Notes: generated by a model not told the origin, from the letters alone. A DNA stretch of 9,030 nucleotides from Verrucomicrobiaceae bacterium (GCA_027483005.1 JAIXVN010000295.1:1-9030); one strand, 5' to 3'. Numbered from the stretch's first letter, positions 1 through 6,619 are shown. Made by a program: numbers and translations.

Positions 1-716
1 GAGTTGACATATTTTCCCGAGCGCTTGTCTTCGCGGAGCTGTCGGCCGCTGAAGCCGATCACATCGCCAATCTCATTGCGGATGGAAAACATCAGCCGGT
101 CACGAAAGCGAACGTAAAGGCCGGAGCGGGGATTGTTCTCATCGCGTTGGGCGGCGAGTCCGGCATTCACAAGTTCACGACCGGTGAATTTCTTGGCCCG
201 TGCCCAGGTGAGGAAGACCTCCTGATTCTCCGGCATCCAACCGACGGTCCAGCGCTTCGCCATCTCCGCGCCGAAGCCGCGGGATTTCAGGTAATCCCTT
301 GCGTGTTGAGCATCGGGCGACCGCATCAGCAGGGTATGCATGAACTCGGCGGCCTCGCGATGGACGTCCAGCAGCCTGCCCCGCACCCGGCGGGCCTGAT
401 CGGCTTCGGGGGTGCTTTGTTCCTCAACGATCGTGATGCCCGCGCGGCCGGCCAGCTTTCTAACGGCGTCCGAGAACGGCAGGTTCTCGTGTTCACGGAC
501 GAAGGCGATCGCGTCGCCGCCCTTTCCGCAGCCGAAGCAGTGGAAGGTCTGGCGGGCAGGCGTGATGTTGAACGACGGCGACTTCTCGTGGTGGAAGGGG
601 CAGAGGGCCTTGAAGGCCGAGCCCGCGCGCTTCACCTCGATGTAGGAACTGATCAGCTCCACGATATCGGTCGCGGCCAGGACCTGCTTGATGGTGTCAT
701 GAGGAATCTGGGCCAC
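1..716 (-). CDS. dnaG: DNA primase DnaG, N-terminal part (cut by left edge)
   Basis: DnaG synthesises the short RNA primers for lagging-strand and origin replication, working with the DnaB helicase. The minus strand gives 238 codons before the window edge. The N-terminal CHC2 zinc-binding domain is complete: C39-P-F-H42, then 17 residues, then C60-F-G-C63, followed by GKGGDAI as in typical primases. The start of the RNA-polymerase-like catalytic core follows, with the stretch RDRLMFSIRNEIGDVIGFSG near residues 205-224. The Toprim active site and the helicase-binding domain lie beyond the window. The start is a GTG at 716-714: an in-frame TGA at 770-768 bounds the frame upstream and no other ATG, GTG or TTG lies between. 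No clear Shine-Dalgarno sequence precedes it. Identity is nearly certain; only the start is inferred. Confidence 0.97.
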   Translation of the reverse strand, partial: MAQIPHDTIKQVLAATDIVELISSYIEVKRAGSAFKALCPFHHEKSPSFNITPARQTFHCFGCGKGGDAIAFVREHENLPFSDAVRKLAGRAGITIVEEQSTPEADQARRVRGRLLDVHREAAEFMHTLLMRSPDAQHARDYLKSRGFGAEMAKRWTVGWMPENQEVFLTWARAKKFTGRELVNAGLAAQRDENNPRSGLYVRFRDRLMFSIRNEIGDVIGFSGRQLREDKRSGKYVN

Positions 717-869
717 GGGAAGGGGATTACGTCGCAGGCGGCCTGCCGGGAAAAGCGGAAACTTTCGTCAAATTTGGTCCACGATTTGCAAACAGATGGA
801 TCGTGTGGCATCGCTTCAAGGTTGGAAGCTTCAAGGCCTCCAATCATTGGCTCAACCCAAAATCCCCAA
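717..869. other. Divergent intergenic region between dnaG and the small ORF
   Basis: This gap should hold the dnaG promoter (minus strand) and any promoter for the small plus-strand ORF. It is visibly more AT-rich than the flanks around 750-800. I see a 9-bp direct repeat, GCTTCAAGG, at 813-821 and 828-836 separated by TTGGAA, and a short dyad CCAAT-C-ATTGG at 840-850, 19 nt ahead of the ATG at 870. No -35/-10 pair is good enough to call on either strand, and there is no RNA gene signature. Confidence 0.4.
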
Positions 870-1046
870 ATGAAAATCGTACGCAAGAATTCCAGCGGTG
901 AAAGCCGCGAAGTGCTGCTCAGGGAATATTTCGTCACCGCCTCGCTGATCGCGTTGCTCAAGCGCGTTGGAGAAGAGGCTGCCCGGGTCGCCAAAGGTGC
1001 GACCGCGGCGGAGCCCAAGCCAGCCTTGGCCCGGGTCCGACGCTGA
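870..1046 (+). CDS. Small hypothetical protein, 58 aa
   Basis: I do not recognise a family. The ORF encodes 58 residues starting MKIVRKNSSGESREV, with a central hydrophobic patch (YFVTASLIALL, about residues 20-30) that is too short and too close to charged residues to be a confident membrane helix, then an Ala/Arg/Lys-rich tail; the protein is strongly basic. Support for it being real is indirect: codons favour G or C in third position from the ATG onward, the sequence just before it looks noncoding, and an intrinsic terminator begins 27 nt after its stop. The same frame stays open upstream to 147, but that part lies antisense to dnaG. Against it: no Shine-Dalgarno sequence before the ATG at 870. 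It could instead be a chance ORF inside an untranslated transcript. Confidence 0.45.
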   Translation: MKIVRKNSSGESREVLLREYFVTASLIALLKRVGEEAARVAKGATAAEPKPALARVRR

Positions 1047-1072
1047 TCCTGAAGACTTTTCTGGCTGGCATC

Positions 1073-1110
1073 GTCCCGTTCGGTTCATGGCACCGGGCGG
1101 GACATTTTTT
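1073..1110 (+). terminator. Rho-independent terminator after the small ORF
   Basis: A 12-bp stem is formed by GTCCCGTTCGGT (1073-1084) and ACCGGGCGGGAC (1092-1103), with two G-T wobbles and a 7-nt loop, followed at once by A and six T residues (1104-1110). This is a textbook intrinsic terminator for plus-strand transcription. It would end a transcript carrying the ORF at 870-1046 and insulate the downstream TPR/hydrolase pair, which then needs its own promoter after about 1110. On the minus strand the structure lacks a matching U tract at its exit. Confidence 0.8.
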
Positions 1111-1151
1111 ATGGAGGTGGCGGTTGAGGGGAGTTGCGCTCGATTTGGAAA

Positions 1152-1169
1152 TGTGTCTGACTCGACACA
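1152..1169. promoter_or_regulatory. Inverted repeat just ahead of the TPR gene
   Basis: TGTGTC (1152-1157) and GACACA (1164-1169) form a perfect 6-6-6 dyad around TGACTC, ending 12 nt before the preferred ATG at 1182. It could be an operator or an RNA hairpin next to the ribosome binding site. A six-base arm is short, so chance is possible. No regulator gene is near enough to name. Confidence 0.3.
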
Positions 1170-1181
1170 ATGGAGCATCGG

Positions 1182-1637
1182 ATGAGGGTGCGAGCCGCAG
1201 TTGGCTGGCTCGAATTGGGATTGCCGGATGAGGCACTGGTCGAACTGGAGCCTCTGCCGTGGCGGATCCAGGTGAGGAAGTCCCTGCTGGAGTTGCGCCT
1301 CGTCGCGGAAATGGCGGATCGCTCCTGGAATGCCGCCTCGGAGACCGCGCGGCTGCTTTGCCTGAAGGACCCGGCCGAACCGCAGTTCTTTCTCCACGCG
1401 GCCTACTGCCTGCATGAAACGGGCGACACCCTCGCGGCCTGCCATTGGTTGCTCCGCGGCCCGAAGGCGCTCTTCAGCGAGGCCACCTTCCACTACAATC
1501 TCGCCTGCTACCTGGCCGTGCTCGGCGAGCATTCCCGGGCGAAATCGCATCTGCGCACGGCCTTCAGCCTCGATGAATCGCTGCGCGAGTCGGCCCACGC
1601 GGACCAGGATTTGGTCGGGCTCGGGGCTTTGCCTTGA
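1182..1637 (+). CDS. TPR-type helical repeat protein
   Basis: This 151-residue protein is predicted to be a small all-helical scaffold of tetratricopeptide type, which would mediate protein-protein contacts; no partner can be named. Helix-pair patterns with small residues at packing positions are clear in its second half: around AAYCLHETGDTLAACHWLL, then FHYNLACYLAVLGEHSRAKS, then LRTAFSLDESLRESA, close to consensus TPR spacing. The first third (VGWLELGLPDEALVELEPL) also looks like a degenerate repeat. There is no signal peptide or membrane segment, so it is probably cytoplasmic. I prefer the ATG at 1182 because GGAG (1172-1175) sits 6 nt before it; an in-frame ATG at 1170 would add four residues but has no ribosome binding site. 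The serine hydrolase gene starts 30 nt after its stop, suggesting one transcript. The fold call is good and the function is unknown. Confidence 0.85.
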   Translation: MRVRAAVGWLELGLPDEALVELEPLPWRIQVRKSLLELRLVAEMADRSWNAASETARLLCLKDPAEPQFFLHAAYCLHETGDTLAACHWLLRGPKALFSEATFHYNLACYLAVLGEHSRAKSHLRTAFSLDESLRESAHADQDLVGLGALP

Positions 1638-1667
1638 TCAACGCACGGACTTCAACGAAGGGGCGGC

Positions 1668-2801
1668 ATGTCGGTGACACTTTCAACGCTGGAGCGCGTC
1701 GTCTCGGAGTTCGAACGCAACTTCGTCGATCATGCCGAGCTCGGGGCCTCGGTCAGCCTCTGGTGGAACGGGGTGGAGATCCTTTCGCTCGGTCAGGGCT
1801 GGTGTGAGCGCGAGCGACTCCGGCCATGGACCGAGACAACCCTGGTGCCGGTTTACTCGGCCACGAAAGGCCCGGCAGCGGCAGCGCTTCTGCTGGCCTT
1901 GGATCAACGCGGGCTCGGTCCGCAGACGCGGGTGGTTGAGGTTTGGGCCGGCTTTCCGAACTCCGAGGCCACCTTCGCGCAATTGCTTTCCCATCAATGT
2001 GGTCTCGCCGCCCTCGATCAGCGGGCCAGCATCTGGAACCATGAGGAAGTGGTCGCAGCCATCGAGGCCCAAGCCCCCGCCTGGCCGCTGGGGCAGGGCC
2101 ATGGCTATCATCCGCGGATGTTCGGGGCACTGGTCGAGGAACCGGTCAGGCTTCTAACAGGCCTGAGGCTCGGCGAGTTTTTCCATCGCGAGATCGCCGG
2201 GCCGATGGAGCTGGAGTTCTGGATCGGGCTGCCCGAGGAGCTGCATCCGCGCGTTGCGACCCTTTACCCCGGAAAAGCCGACAAGAGCGATCTCGAGCAG
2301 GGCTTCTACAAGGAATTCCACCTCGAGGGCTCGCTCACGCGGCGGGCCTTTTTCTCCCCACGCGGGGTGCACGCCGTGCAGGAAATGAACACACCCTCTG
2401 CCTGGTCGGCTGGCTTTCCGGCGATGGGTGGAATCGGCACGGCATCGGCGCTGGCGAAGTTCTATCAGGCGGCCATCGGCACGTTGGAAAGTCCTCTCAA
2501 CTCCTCAGTCCGGGCGGCTCTCGGCCGATTGCAGAGTCAGGCCGACGATCGCGTGCTGCTCCGGGAAACCGCCTTCACTTGCGGCTGTCAGATGGACCCC
2601 GTCGATGGCGCGGGGATCAAGAAGCGGAGACTCTATGGTCCCTCGGTGGAGGCCTTCGGCCATCCCGGTGCCGGCGGCAGTCATGGCTTCGGCGATCCAT
2701 CGAGCGGACTCTCGTTCGCCTACGTGATGAATCAAATGGAGCTCAGCGTGTTCCCGAGTGCCAAGTGCACGGCGATGATCGATGCCCTCTACGCGCCTTG
2801 A
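1668..2801 (+). CDS. Beta-lactamase-family serine hydrolase (EstB-like esterase)
   Basis: A 377-residue member of the class C beta-lactamase/penicillin-binding-protein fold, in the branch that contains EstB-like carboxylesterases. The catalytic Ser-x-x-Lys is S64-A-T-K67. The usual Tyr motif appears as Y147-H-P in GYHPRMFG, matching the YH-type motif of this esterase branch rather than the YxN of true AmpC enzymes. The third motif is represented by GHPGAGGS (331-338), the H-x-G-x-G form that replaces KTG in these proteins. LLSHQCGL (106-113) is also typical. There is no signal peptide, so a cytoplasmic esterase or peptidase-like role is likelier than antibiotic resistance; the substrate is unknown. 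AAGGGG lies 4 nt before the ATG. Its TGA abuts the stop codon of the convergent methyltransferase. Confidence 0.92.
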   Translation: MSVTLSTLERVVSEFERNFVDHAELGASVSLWWNGVEILSLGQGWCERERLRPWTETTLVPVYSATKGPAAAALLLALDQRGLGPQTRVVEVWAGFPNSEATFAQLLSHQCGLAALDQRASIWNHEEVVAAIEAQAPAWPLGQGHGYHPRMFGALVEEPVRLLTGLRLGEFFHREIAGPMELEFWIGLPEELHPRVATLYPGKADKSDLEQGFYKEFHLEGSLTRRAFFSPRGVHAVQEMNTPSAWSAGFPAMGGIGTASALAKFYQAAIGTLESPLNSSVRAALGRLQSQADDRVLLRETAFTCGCQMDPVDGAGIKKRRLYGPSVEAFGHPGAGGSHGFGDPSSGLSFAYVMNQMELSVFPSAKCTAMIDALYAP

Positions 2802-3410
2802 TCACCTGCTGCGGGAAACAATCGCCAGATGACGGTCCACGGATTTTCCCGGTGCATCCTCGAGCGGTCGTGAGGCCGAATGACGCATGTTCAGAAGGAC
2901 CTCTGCGCCGACCATTTTGAGCGAGGCCAAGGCCAGCGCGTGCTCGCGGTCGAAATAGGAAGTGAAGGCCAGGATTCCATGAGGCTTGAGGCAGTTCAGG
3001 GCGTTTTCCAACAAGCGGTCCCATTGCGGGCCATCATGCCAGAAATTCTGATGACGGATGAAGACGAGGTCGAAGCCCGGGAGCTGTTTCATCCGGTGGG
3101 TGATCGAGGCATCTCCGGTCCTGAATTCGATCCGGGTCTCTGAGCTTGAGGGGCGCCAGCGTCGGCTGGCTTCCGCGATGTCACCGGGCAGCAGGTCGAT
3201 GCCGAGATAGTAACCGACGGGAACAGGGGCCAGGGCCTCGAAAAGCGCGCCGGTTTCATCGGCCCGGCCGCAGGCGAGATTGAGCACCGTGGCCGGGCTT
3301 TCCGGCACGAAGCGGATCAGGCCCCAGGCCTCCCGCATCAGGTGGCCCAGTCTTGAAACGTCCCCGTCGATACCGTAGTGGCGGAAGGGAATCGCAGGAC
3401 GCATGGGCAT
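2802..3410 (-). CDS. Class I SAM-dependent methyltransferase
   Basis: The protein has a Rossmann-type methyltransferase domain. From the preferred start (202 residues) I see motif I, VLNLACGRAD (42-51), for SAM binding; the acidic strand end YLGIDLLPGD (68-77); the GDAS segment (99-102) that usually contacts the adenine; and FDLVFIRHQNFW (113-124) as the motif IV region, followed by a helix and LKPHGILAFTSY. The substrate cannot be read from the sequence. The frame is open upstream to 3572, but the added 54 residues would be antisense to the start of the kinase gene, so I take the ATG at 3410; a second ATG lies two codons later (3404). Neither has a strong Shine-Dalgarno sequence. The gene is divergent from the kinase with a 70-nt gap and ends back to back with the serine hydrolase. 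Confidence 0.88.
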   Translation of the reverse strand: MPMRPAIPFRHYGIDGDVSRLGHLMREAWGLIRFVPESPATVLNLACGRADETGALFEALAPVPVGYYLGIDLLPGDIAEASRRWRPSSSETRIEFRTGDASITHRMKQLPGFDLVFIRHQNFWHDGPQWDRLLENALNCLKPHGILAFTSYFDREHALALASLKMVGAEVLLNMRHSASRPLEDAPGKSVDRHLAIVSRSR

Positions 3411-3442
3411 CGGCTTACCGGCAACTTTCCCGCGATTCAAGT

Positions 3443-3470
3443 TTGTCAGAACGGGAAGCACGCCTAGTAT
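3443..3470 (+). promoter_or_regulatory. Candidate sigma-70 promoter for the kinase gene
   Basis: TTGTCA (3443-3448, 5/6 match to -35) is followed after 16 nt by TAGTAT (3465-3470, 4/6 match to -10). Transcription would begin near 3476-3478, only a few bases before the ATG at 3481, giving a nearly leaderless mRNA. That placement also argues against the in-frame starts at 3403 and 3469, which would lie upstream of or inside the -10 element. Called by eye only. Confidence 0.4.
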
Positions 3471-3480
3471 GCACAGAGTA

Positions 3481-4635
3481 ATGGCTTCCAACAGCACCCA
3501 GCCGCACCTGACTTCCCCGGAAATCCAGTCCTTCGTTTCTGAAATCGGCAACCGTTTCGCCATCGGTGGCACATTCGTGGAGGGCGAGGAAATCTACAGC
3601 GGCCACATCAATTCGACCTTCCGGGCCACCTACGAGCTGCCCGATGGCAGTCGGCACCGCTACATTCTCCAGCAGATCAACAGCAGCGTCTTCAAGGATC
3701 CCCATGCCGTGATGCGGAACGTCGAGAGGGTCACCCGGCACATCAACTCGAAGGTGCTGCGCGTGAAGAAGGACCTTGGAGGCCAGACCCTGAACCTCTA
3801 TCCGGCGCGTGGTGGCCACTTCTGGGTCGAGGGCGAGGCCGACAGCATCTGGCGCTGCTACAACTTCATCGAGGGCTGCCTGACCTACGATGTCGTGGAG
3901 AACACGCGCCAGGCCTATCAGGCGGCCCGCGCGTTTGGTTCGTTCCAGGATCTGGTCAGTGATCTACCTGCATCGGACATCGTGGAGACCATTCCGGATT
4001 TCCATGACACCCGGAAACGTTTTGACCGCCTTGTTGCCGTGGCCGGGCTTGATCCCCAAGGCCGCCTTGCCGCCGTGCGCGAGGAATATGATTTCATCGT
4101 CGCCCGTGCCGGGGACACCCACCAGCTTCTGCAACTCCGCGATGAAGCCGCAATCCCCGTGCGGGTCACCCACAACGACACCAAGATCAACAACGTGATG
4201 ATCGACGCCGAGACGGACGAGGCGGTCTGCGTGATCGATCTCGACACGGTGATGCCCGGACTTTCCCTCTATGACTTTGGTGATCTCGTGAGATCCGCCA
4301 CCAGCCCGACGGAGGAGGATGAAACCGACCTCTCCAAGGTGCGCATGCGCATGCCGATGTTCGAGGCCCTGGTGGAGGGATTTCTGGATTCTGCTGGTGG
4401 GTTCCTGAACGAGGCGGAGCTGGCCCATCTCGCTTTCGCAGGAAAGCTCATCACGCTGGAGACGGGGATCCGCTTTCTAACCGACTTCCTGGAGGGAGAT
4501 ACGTATTTCAAGATCCACCGTCCCGGGCACAATCTCGACCGCTGCCGCACGCAGTTGAAGCTGGTGCAGAGGATCGAGGAGCAGCAACCGCAGATGGAGT
4601 CATTTGTGCGGAAAGTGGCGCGAGGCAAACGCTGA
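3481..4635 (+). CDS. NahK-like N-acetylhexosamine 1-kinase / aminoglycoside-phosphotransferase-fold kinase
   Basis: This 384-residue cytoplasmic kinase has the APH fold. Its best resemblance is to N-acetylhexosamine 1-kinase (NahK/LnpB), which phosphorylates GlcNAc or GalNAc at the anomeric carbon using ATP in the lacto-N-biose salvage pathway. With the ATG at 3481 as residue 1, the N-lobe has the nucleotide loop IYSGHINSTF (38-47) and LQQINSSVFKDPHAVMRNV. The catalytic loop is H231-N-D233-T-K-I-N-N238, and the metal-binding segment is IDLDTVMPGLSLYDFGD with D253 and D255, a hallmark of the NahK group. The length is slightly above the roughly 360 residues of characterised NahK. In-frame starts at 3403 and 3469 exist, but a promoter-like element overlaps them. 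No phosphorylase, epimerase or uridylyltransferase of that pathway is adjacent, so the exact sugar is open: the kinase family is sure, the substrate inferred. Confidence 0.85.
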   Translation: MASNSTQPHLTSPEIQSFVSEIGNRFAIGGTFVEGEEIYSGHINSTFRATYELPDGSRHRYILQQINSSVFKDPHAVMRNVERVTRHINSKVLRVKKDLGGQTLNLYPARGGHFWVEGEADSIWRCYNFIEGCLTYDVVENTRQAYQAARAFGSFQDLVSDLPASDIVETIPDFHDTRKRFDRLVAVAGLDPQGRLAAVREEYDFIVARAGDTHQLLQLRDEAAIPVRVTHNDTKINNVMIDAETDEAVCVIDLDTVMPGLSLYDFGDLVRSATSPTEEDETDLSKVRMRMPMFEALVEGFLDSAGGFLNEAELAHLAFAGKLITLETGIRFLTDFLEGDTYFKIHRPGHNLDRCRTQLKLVQRIEEQQPQMESFVRKVARGKR

Positions 4636-4840
4636 CCGATCAGCCTCTCTTCTTCCTGTCACCTGCGACTCCTTGCTCGCATCGCGGCCTCCATTTCATC
4701 CCTGTCCTGAAAGATTCCAGCTGTTGAGAGTCAGGTCGTCCGGGGCTGGGGCAAGGTCCGATGAGCGCTTCCTTCGCGATTCGGCCCTCGGGGTCGGTGA
4801 AGTCAGACGGGTCCTCGGGCTTCGGGACCTGGATCGGCTG
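4636..4840. other. Convergent intergenic region after the kinase gene
   Basis: This 205-nt gap between two converging genes contains no supported gene. An imperfect hairpin can be drawn from GGTCCGA (4755-4761) to TCGGCC (4781-4786), with a bulged T, a 3x3 internal loop and an inner GCG/CGC stem, but neither side has a T tract. It may help terminate one or both transcripts, for example as a Rho-assisted pause; this is weak. Confidence 0.3.
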
Positions 4841-5449
4841 TTAGGCGAGGTAGGGATTGCGGGCCCGCTCGTGGCCGATGGTGGTGAAGGGACCGTGACC
4901 GGGATAGACCTTGGTGGCGTCGGGCAGCGAAAGGAGGTGCGCTTCGATGCCTTGCACGAGCTGGAGGCCACTGCCGCCGGGGAGGTCGCTGCGGCCGATG
5001 CCTTCCGCGAAGAGGGTGTCTCCTGAGAAGACGAGGTTCATTTCCGCGAGGTGGAAGGTGACGCTGTCGGTGGAATGACCGGGGACGTGGGCGAGATCGA
5101 AGCGACGGCCGGCAATTTCAAATGGCTGAGTGAGATCGAGCAGGTGGTCGATGCTGTAGGGCACCACAGAGATCGGCAGGCCCCAGTTCCGCGCGACGGA
5201 TTCGAGCGTGAGATCCTTCGAGTAGGTGGCGAAGGCATACAGCGGCACGCCCATTTCCTGAAGCGCGGCGGCATCCTCAACGTGGTCGTAGTGCTGGTGG
5301 GTGAGCAGGGCGGCGACGGGCGTGATTCCTTTCGCTTTCAGCCATTTCGAAACGCCAGCCGGGGCATCGATGAGGAGATCGCCCCCGGGACCTGTTAGAA
5401 GATAGGCGTTCGTCTGGACGAAGCCGCCGGTGTAAACATCTGGATTCAT
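4841..5449 (-). CDS. MBL-fold metallo-hydrolase (glyoxalase II-like)
   Basis: A 202-residue metallo-beta-lactamase-fold hydrolase of the hydroxyacylglutathione-hydrolase-like group, expected to bind a two-metal centre and hydrolyse a thioester or similar bond. The metal motif is complete: T-H51-Q-H53-Y-D55-H56, then H125 in HVPGHSTDS, D144 in FSGDTLFAEGIGRSD and H185 in YPGHGP. The ending GHERARNPYL is typical of the family. It lacks the extra C-terminal substrate-binding domain of true GloB (about 250 residues), so its substrate is uncertain. No signal peptide is seen. Its ATG overlaps the aroB TGA as ATGA (5446-5449) and no ribosome binding site is visible, which points to translational coupling within a two-gene aroB operon. 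A link to the shikimate pathway is not implied by the protein itself. Confidence 0.92.
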   Translation of the reverse strand: MNPDVYTGGFVQTNAYLLTGPGGDLLIDAPAGVSKWLKAKGITPVAALLTHQHYDHVEDAAALQEMGVPLYAFATYSKDLTLESVARNWGLPISVVPYSIDHLLDLTQPFEIAGRRFDLAHVPGHSTDSVTFHLAEMNLVFSGDTLFAEGIGRSDLPGGSGLQLVQGIEAHLLSLPDATKVYPGHGPFTTIGHERARNPYLA

Positions 5450-6573
5450 GGCTGGGTGCGGAGGTGGTCGATGGCCTCGCGGAGGTCGTCGGGCGTGATC
5501 GAGTCTGTTAGAGAAGCCTGTCCGGCGGCGGAGATGACGACGAAGCGGATCTTGCCGCTCTCGAACTTCTTGTCGCGGCTGAGTTTTTCCAGAACCGTCT
5601 CGGTGGTGATGGCATCCGGCAGCACGATCGGCAGGCGGAAATGGGCGAGCAGGCCGAGGATCTTCGCGGCGTCCGCGTCACCGAGTCCGGCGCGCTTTTT
5701 CGAGAGGAACACCGCGGCGCGAAGGCCGAGGGAGATCGCCTCGCCGTGGAGCATCTCGCCGTAGGGGACGGAGGCCTCGATGCCGTGGCCGATGGTGTGG
5801 CCGAAGTTCAGCAAGGCGCGTTCTCCGGTGCGCTCTTCTTCGTCGGCTTCGACGATTCGGGCCTTGATGGCGATGTTCCGCGCGATGAGGTCGGCGGGGA
5901 CGTCGCGCGAGTCGGGGTTGAGGGTGAGCAGTTCGTCGAGCATCGCGGCATCGCGGATCGCGGCGTGCTTGATCACCTCGGCAAAGCCCTCGCGGAACTC
6001 GCGGTCGGGCAGGGTGCGGAGGGTTTCGGGATCGACGAGGACGAGCTTCGGCTGATGGAAGGAGCCGACGAGGTTCTTGCCCTCGGCGATGTTGACGCCG
6101 GTCTTGCCGCCGACCGAGGAATCGACCTGGGAGACGATGGTCGTCGGGATCTGGGCGAAGGGGATGCCACGGTAAAAAATGGCGGAGACGAAGCCCGCAA
6201 GGTCGCCGGTGACGCCGCCGCCGAGGGCGACGACGATCGATTTCCGGTCGTGGCCGGCGCGGGTCATCGAGCGGCAGAGGTCTTCAACGTGGCTGAGGGA
6301 TTTCGAAGGCTCGCCGGAGGGGATGGTGTGAAGGGTGGGGGAGAAGCCGGCGGCTTCGAGGGAGGCGAGGGCGGCCTCGGAGTGAAAGGAAGCGACGACC
6401 TCATCGCTGATGAGCGCGACGCGCCCCTTCAGTCCTGTTTTGGCCAGCAGCTCCCCGGTGCGAGCCAGCAGCCCCGGCTCCACAAGCACTTCGTAGGAGC
6501 GATTTCCCAGATCCACGGCGACGTTCGGCATGCGGGGAGGAAGACCATCGGGCGGATAGGAATCAAGAATCAT
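5446..6573 (-). CDS. aroB: 3-dehydroquinate synthase
   Basis: AroB converts DAHP to 3-dehydroquinate, the second step of the shikimate pathway to aromatic amino acids and folate, in the cytoplasm, with NAD+ and zinc as cofactors. The 375-residue protein has the NAD-binding GGGVTGDLAGF (118-128), the signature PTTIVSQVDSSVGGKTGVN (143-161), and likely zinc ligands E199 (in GFAEVIKHA), H259 (in LNFGHTIGHGIE) and H276 (in EMLHGEA). Length is normal (about 360). The ATG at 6573 is preferred because AGGA lies 5 nt upstream; an ATG at 6531 (MPNVAVDLG) would match the usual N-terminus better but has a C/T-rich stretch instead of a ribosome binding site. The MBL hydrolase gene follows with a 4-nt overlap. 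The gene is divergent from the GH78 gene across a GC-rich region with inverted repeats. Confidence 0.96.
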   Translation of the reverse strand: MILDSYPPDGLPPRMPNVAVDLGNRSYEVLVEPGLLARTGELLAKTGLKGRVALISDEVVASFHSEAALASLEAAGFSPTLHTIPSGEPSKSLSHVEDLCRSMTRAGHDRKSIVVALGGGVTGDLAGFVSAIFYRGIPFAQIPTTIVSQVDSSVGGKTGVNIAEGKNLVGSFHQPKLVLVDPETLRTLPDREFREGFAEVIKHAAIRDAAMLDELLTLNPDSRDVPADLIARNIAIKARIVEADEEERTGERALLNFGHTIGHGIEASVPYGEMLHGEAISLGLRAAVFLSKKRAGLGDADAAKILGLLAHFRLPIVLPDAITTETVLEKLSRDKKFESGKIRFVVISAAGQASLTDSITPDDLREAIDHLRTQP

Positions 6574-6619
6574 CCGCTTCCTGAAATGGAGGGAAGTGGG
6601 GGAACCTGGGCTGGCTCAG

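Noticed and set aside
147..869. Upstream extension of the frame that ends at 1046
   Set aside because: Most of it is antisense to the dnaG coding region; only the part from the ATG at 870 lies outside dnaG and was kept as the small ORF.
852..1598. 248-codon minus-strand ORF
   Set aside because: It runs antisense to both the small ORF and the TPR gene and passes through the intrinsic terminator; the TPR repeats on the other strand are clearly real.
1668..2801. Antibiotic-resistance beta-lactamase (AmpC)
   Set aside because: It has SxxK but no signal peptide, a YH-type second motif and an H-x-G third motif instead of KTG, all pointing to the esterase-like branch.
3411..3572. 54-residue N-terminal extension of the methyltransferase
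   Set aside because: It would be antisense to the kinase start and precedes the normal beginning of the fold; ATG codons at 3410 and 3404 fit better.
3481..4635. Aminoglycoside resistance phosphotransferase
   Set aside because: It shares the fold and HxDxxxxN loop, but the surrounding motifs match the N-acetylhexosamine 1-kinase group.
4755..4786. Bidirectional terminator after the kinase gene
   Set aside because: The hairpin has a bulge and a 3x3 internal loop, and no T tract follows on either strand; mentioned only within the intergenic entry.
4604..5026. 140-codon plus-strand ORF at the kinase end
   Set aside because: It overlaps the kinase end and is then antisense to the MBL hydrolase; no recognisable protein features.
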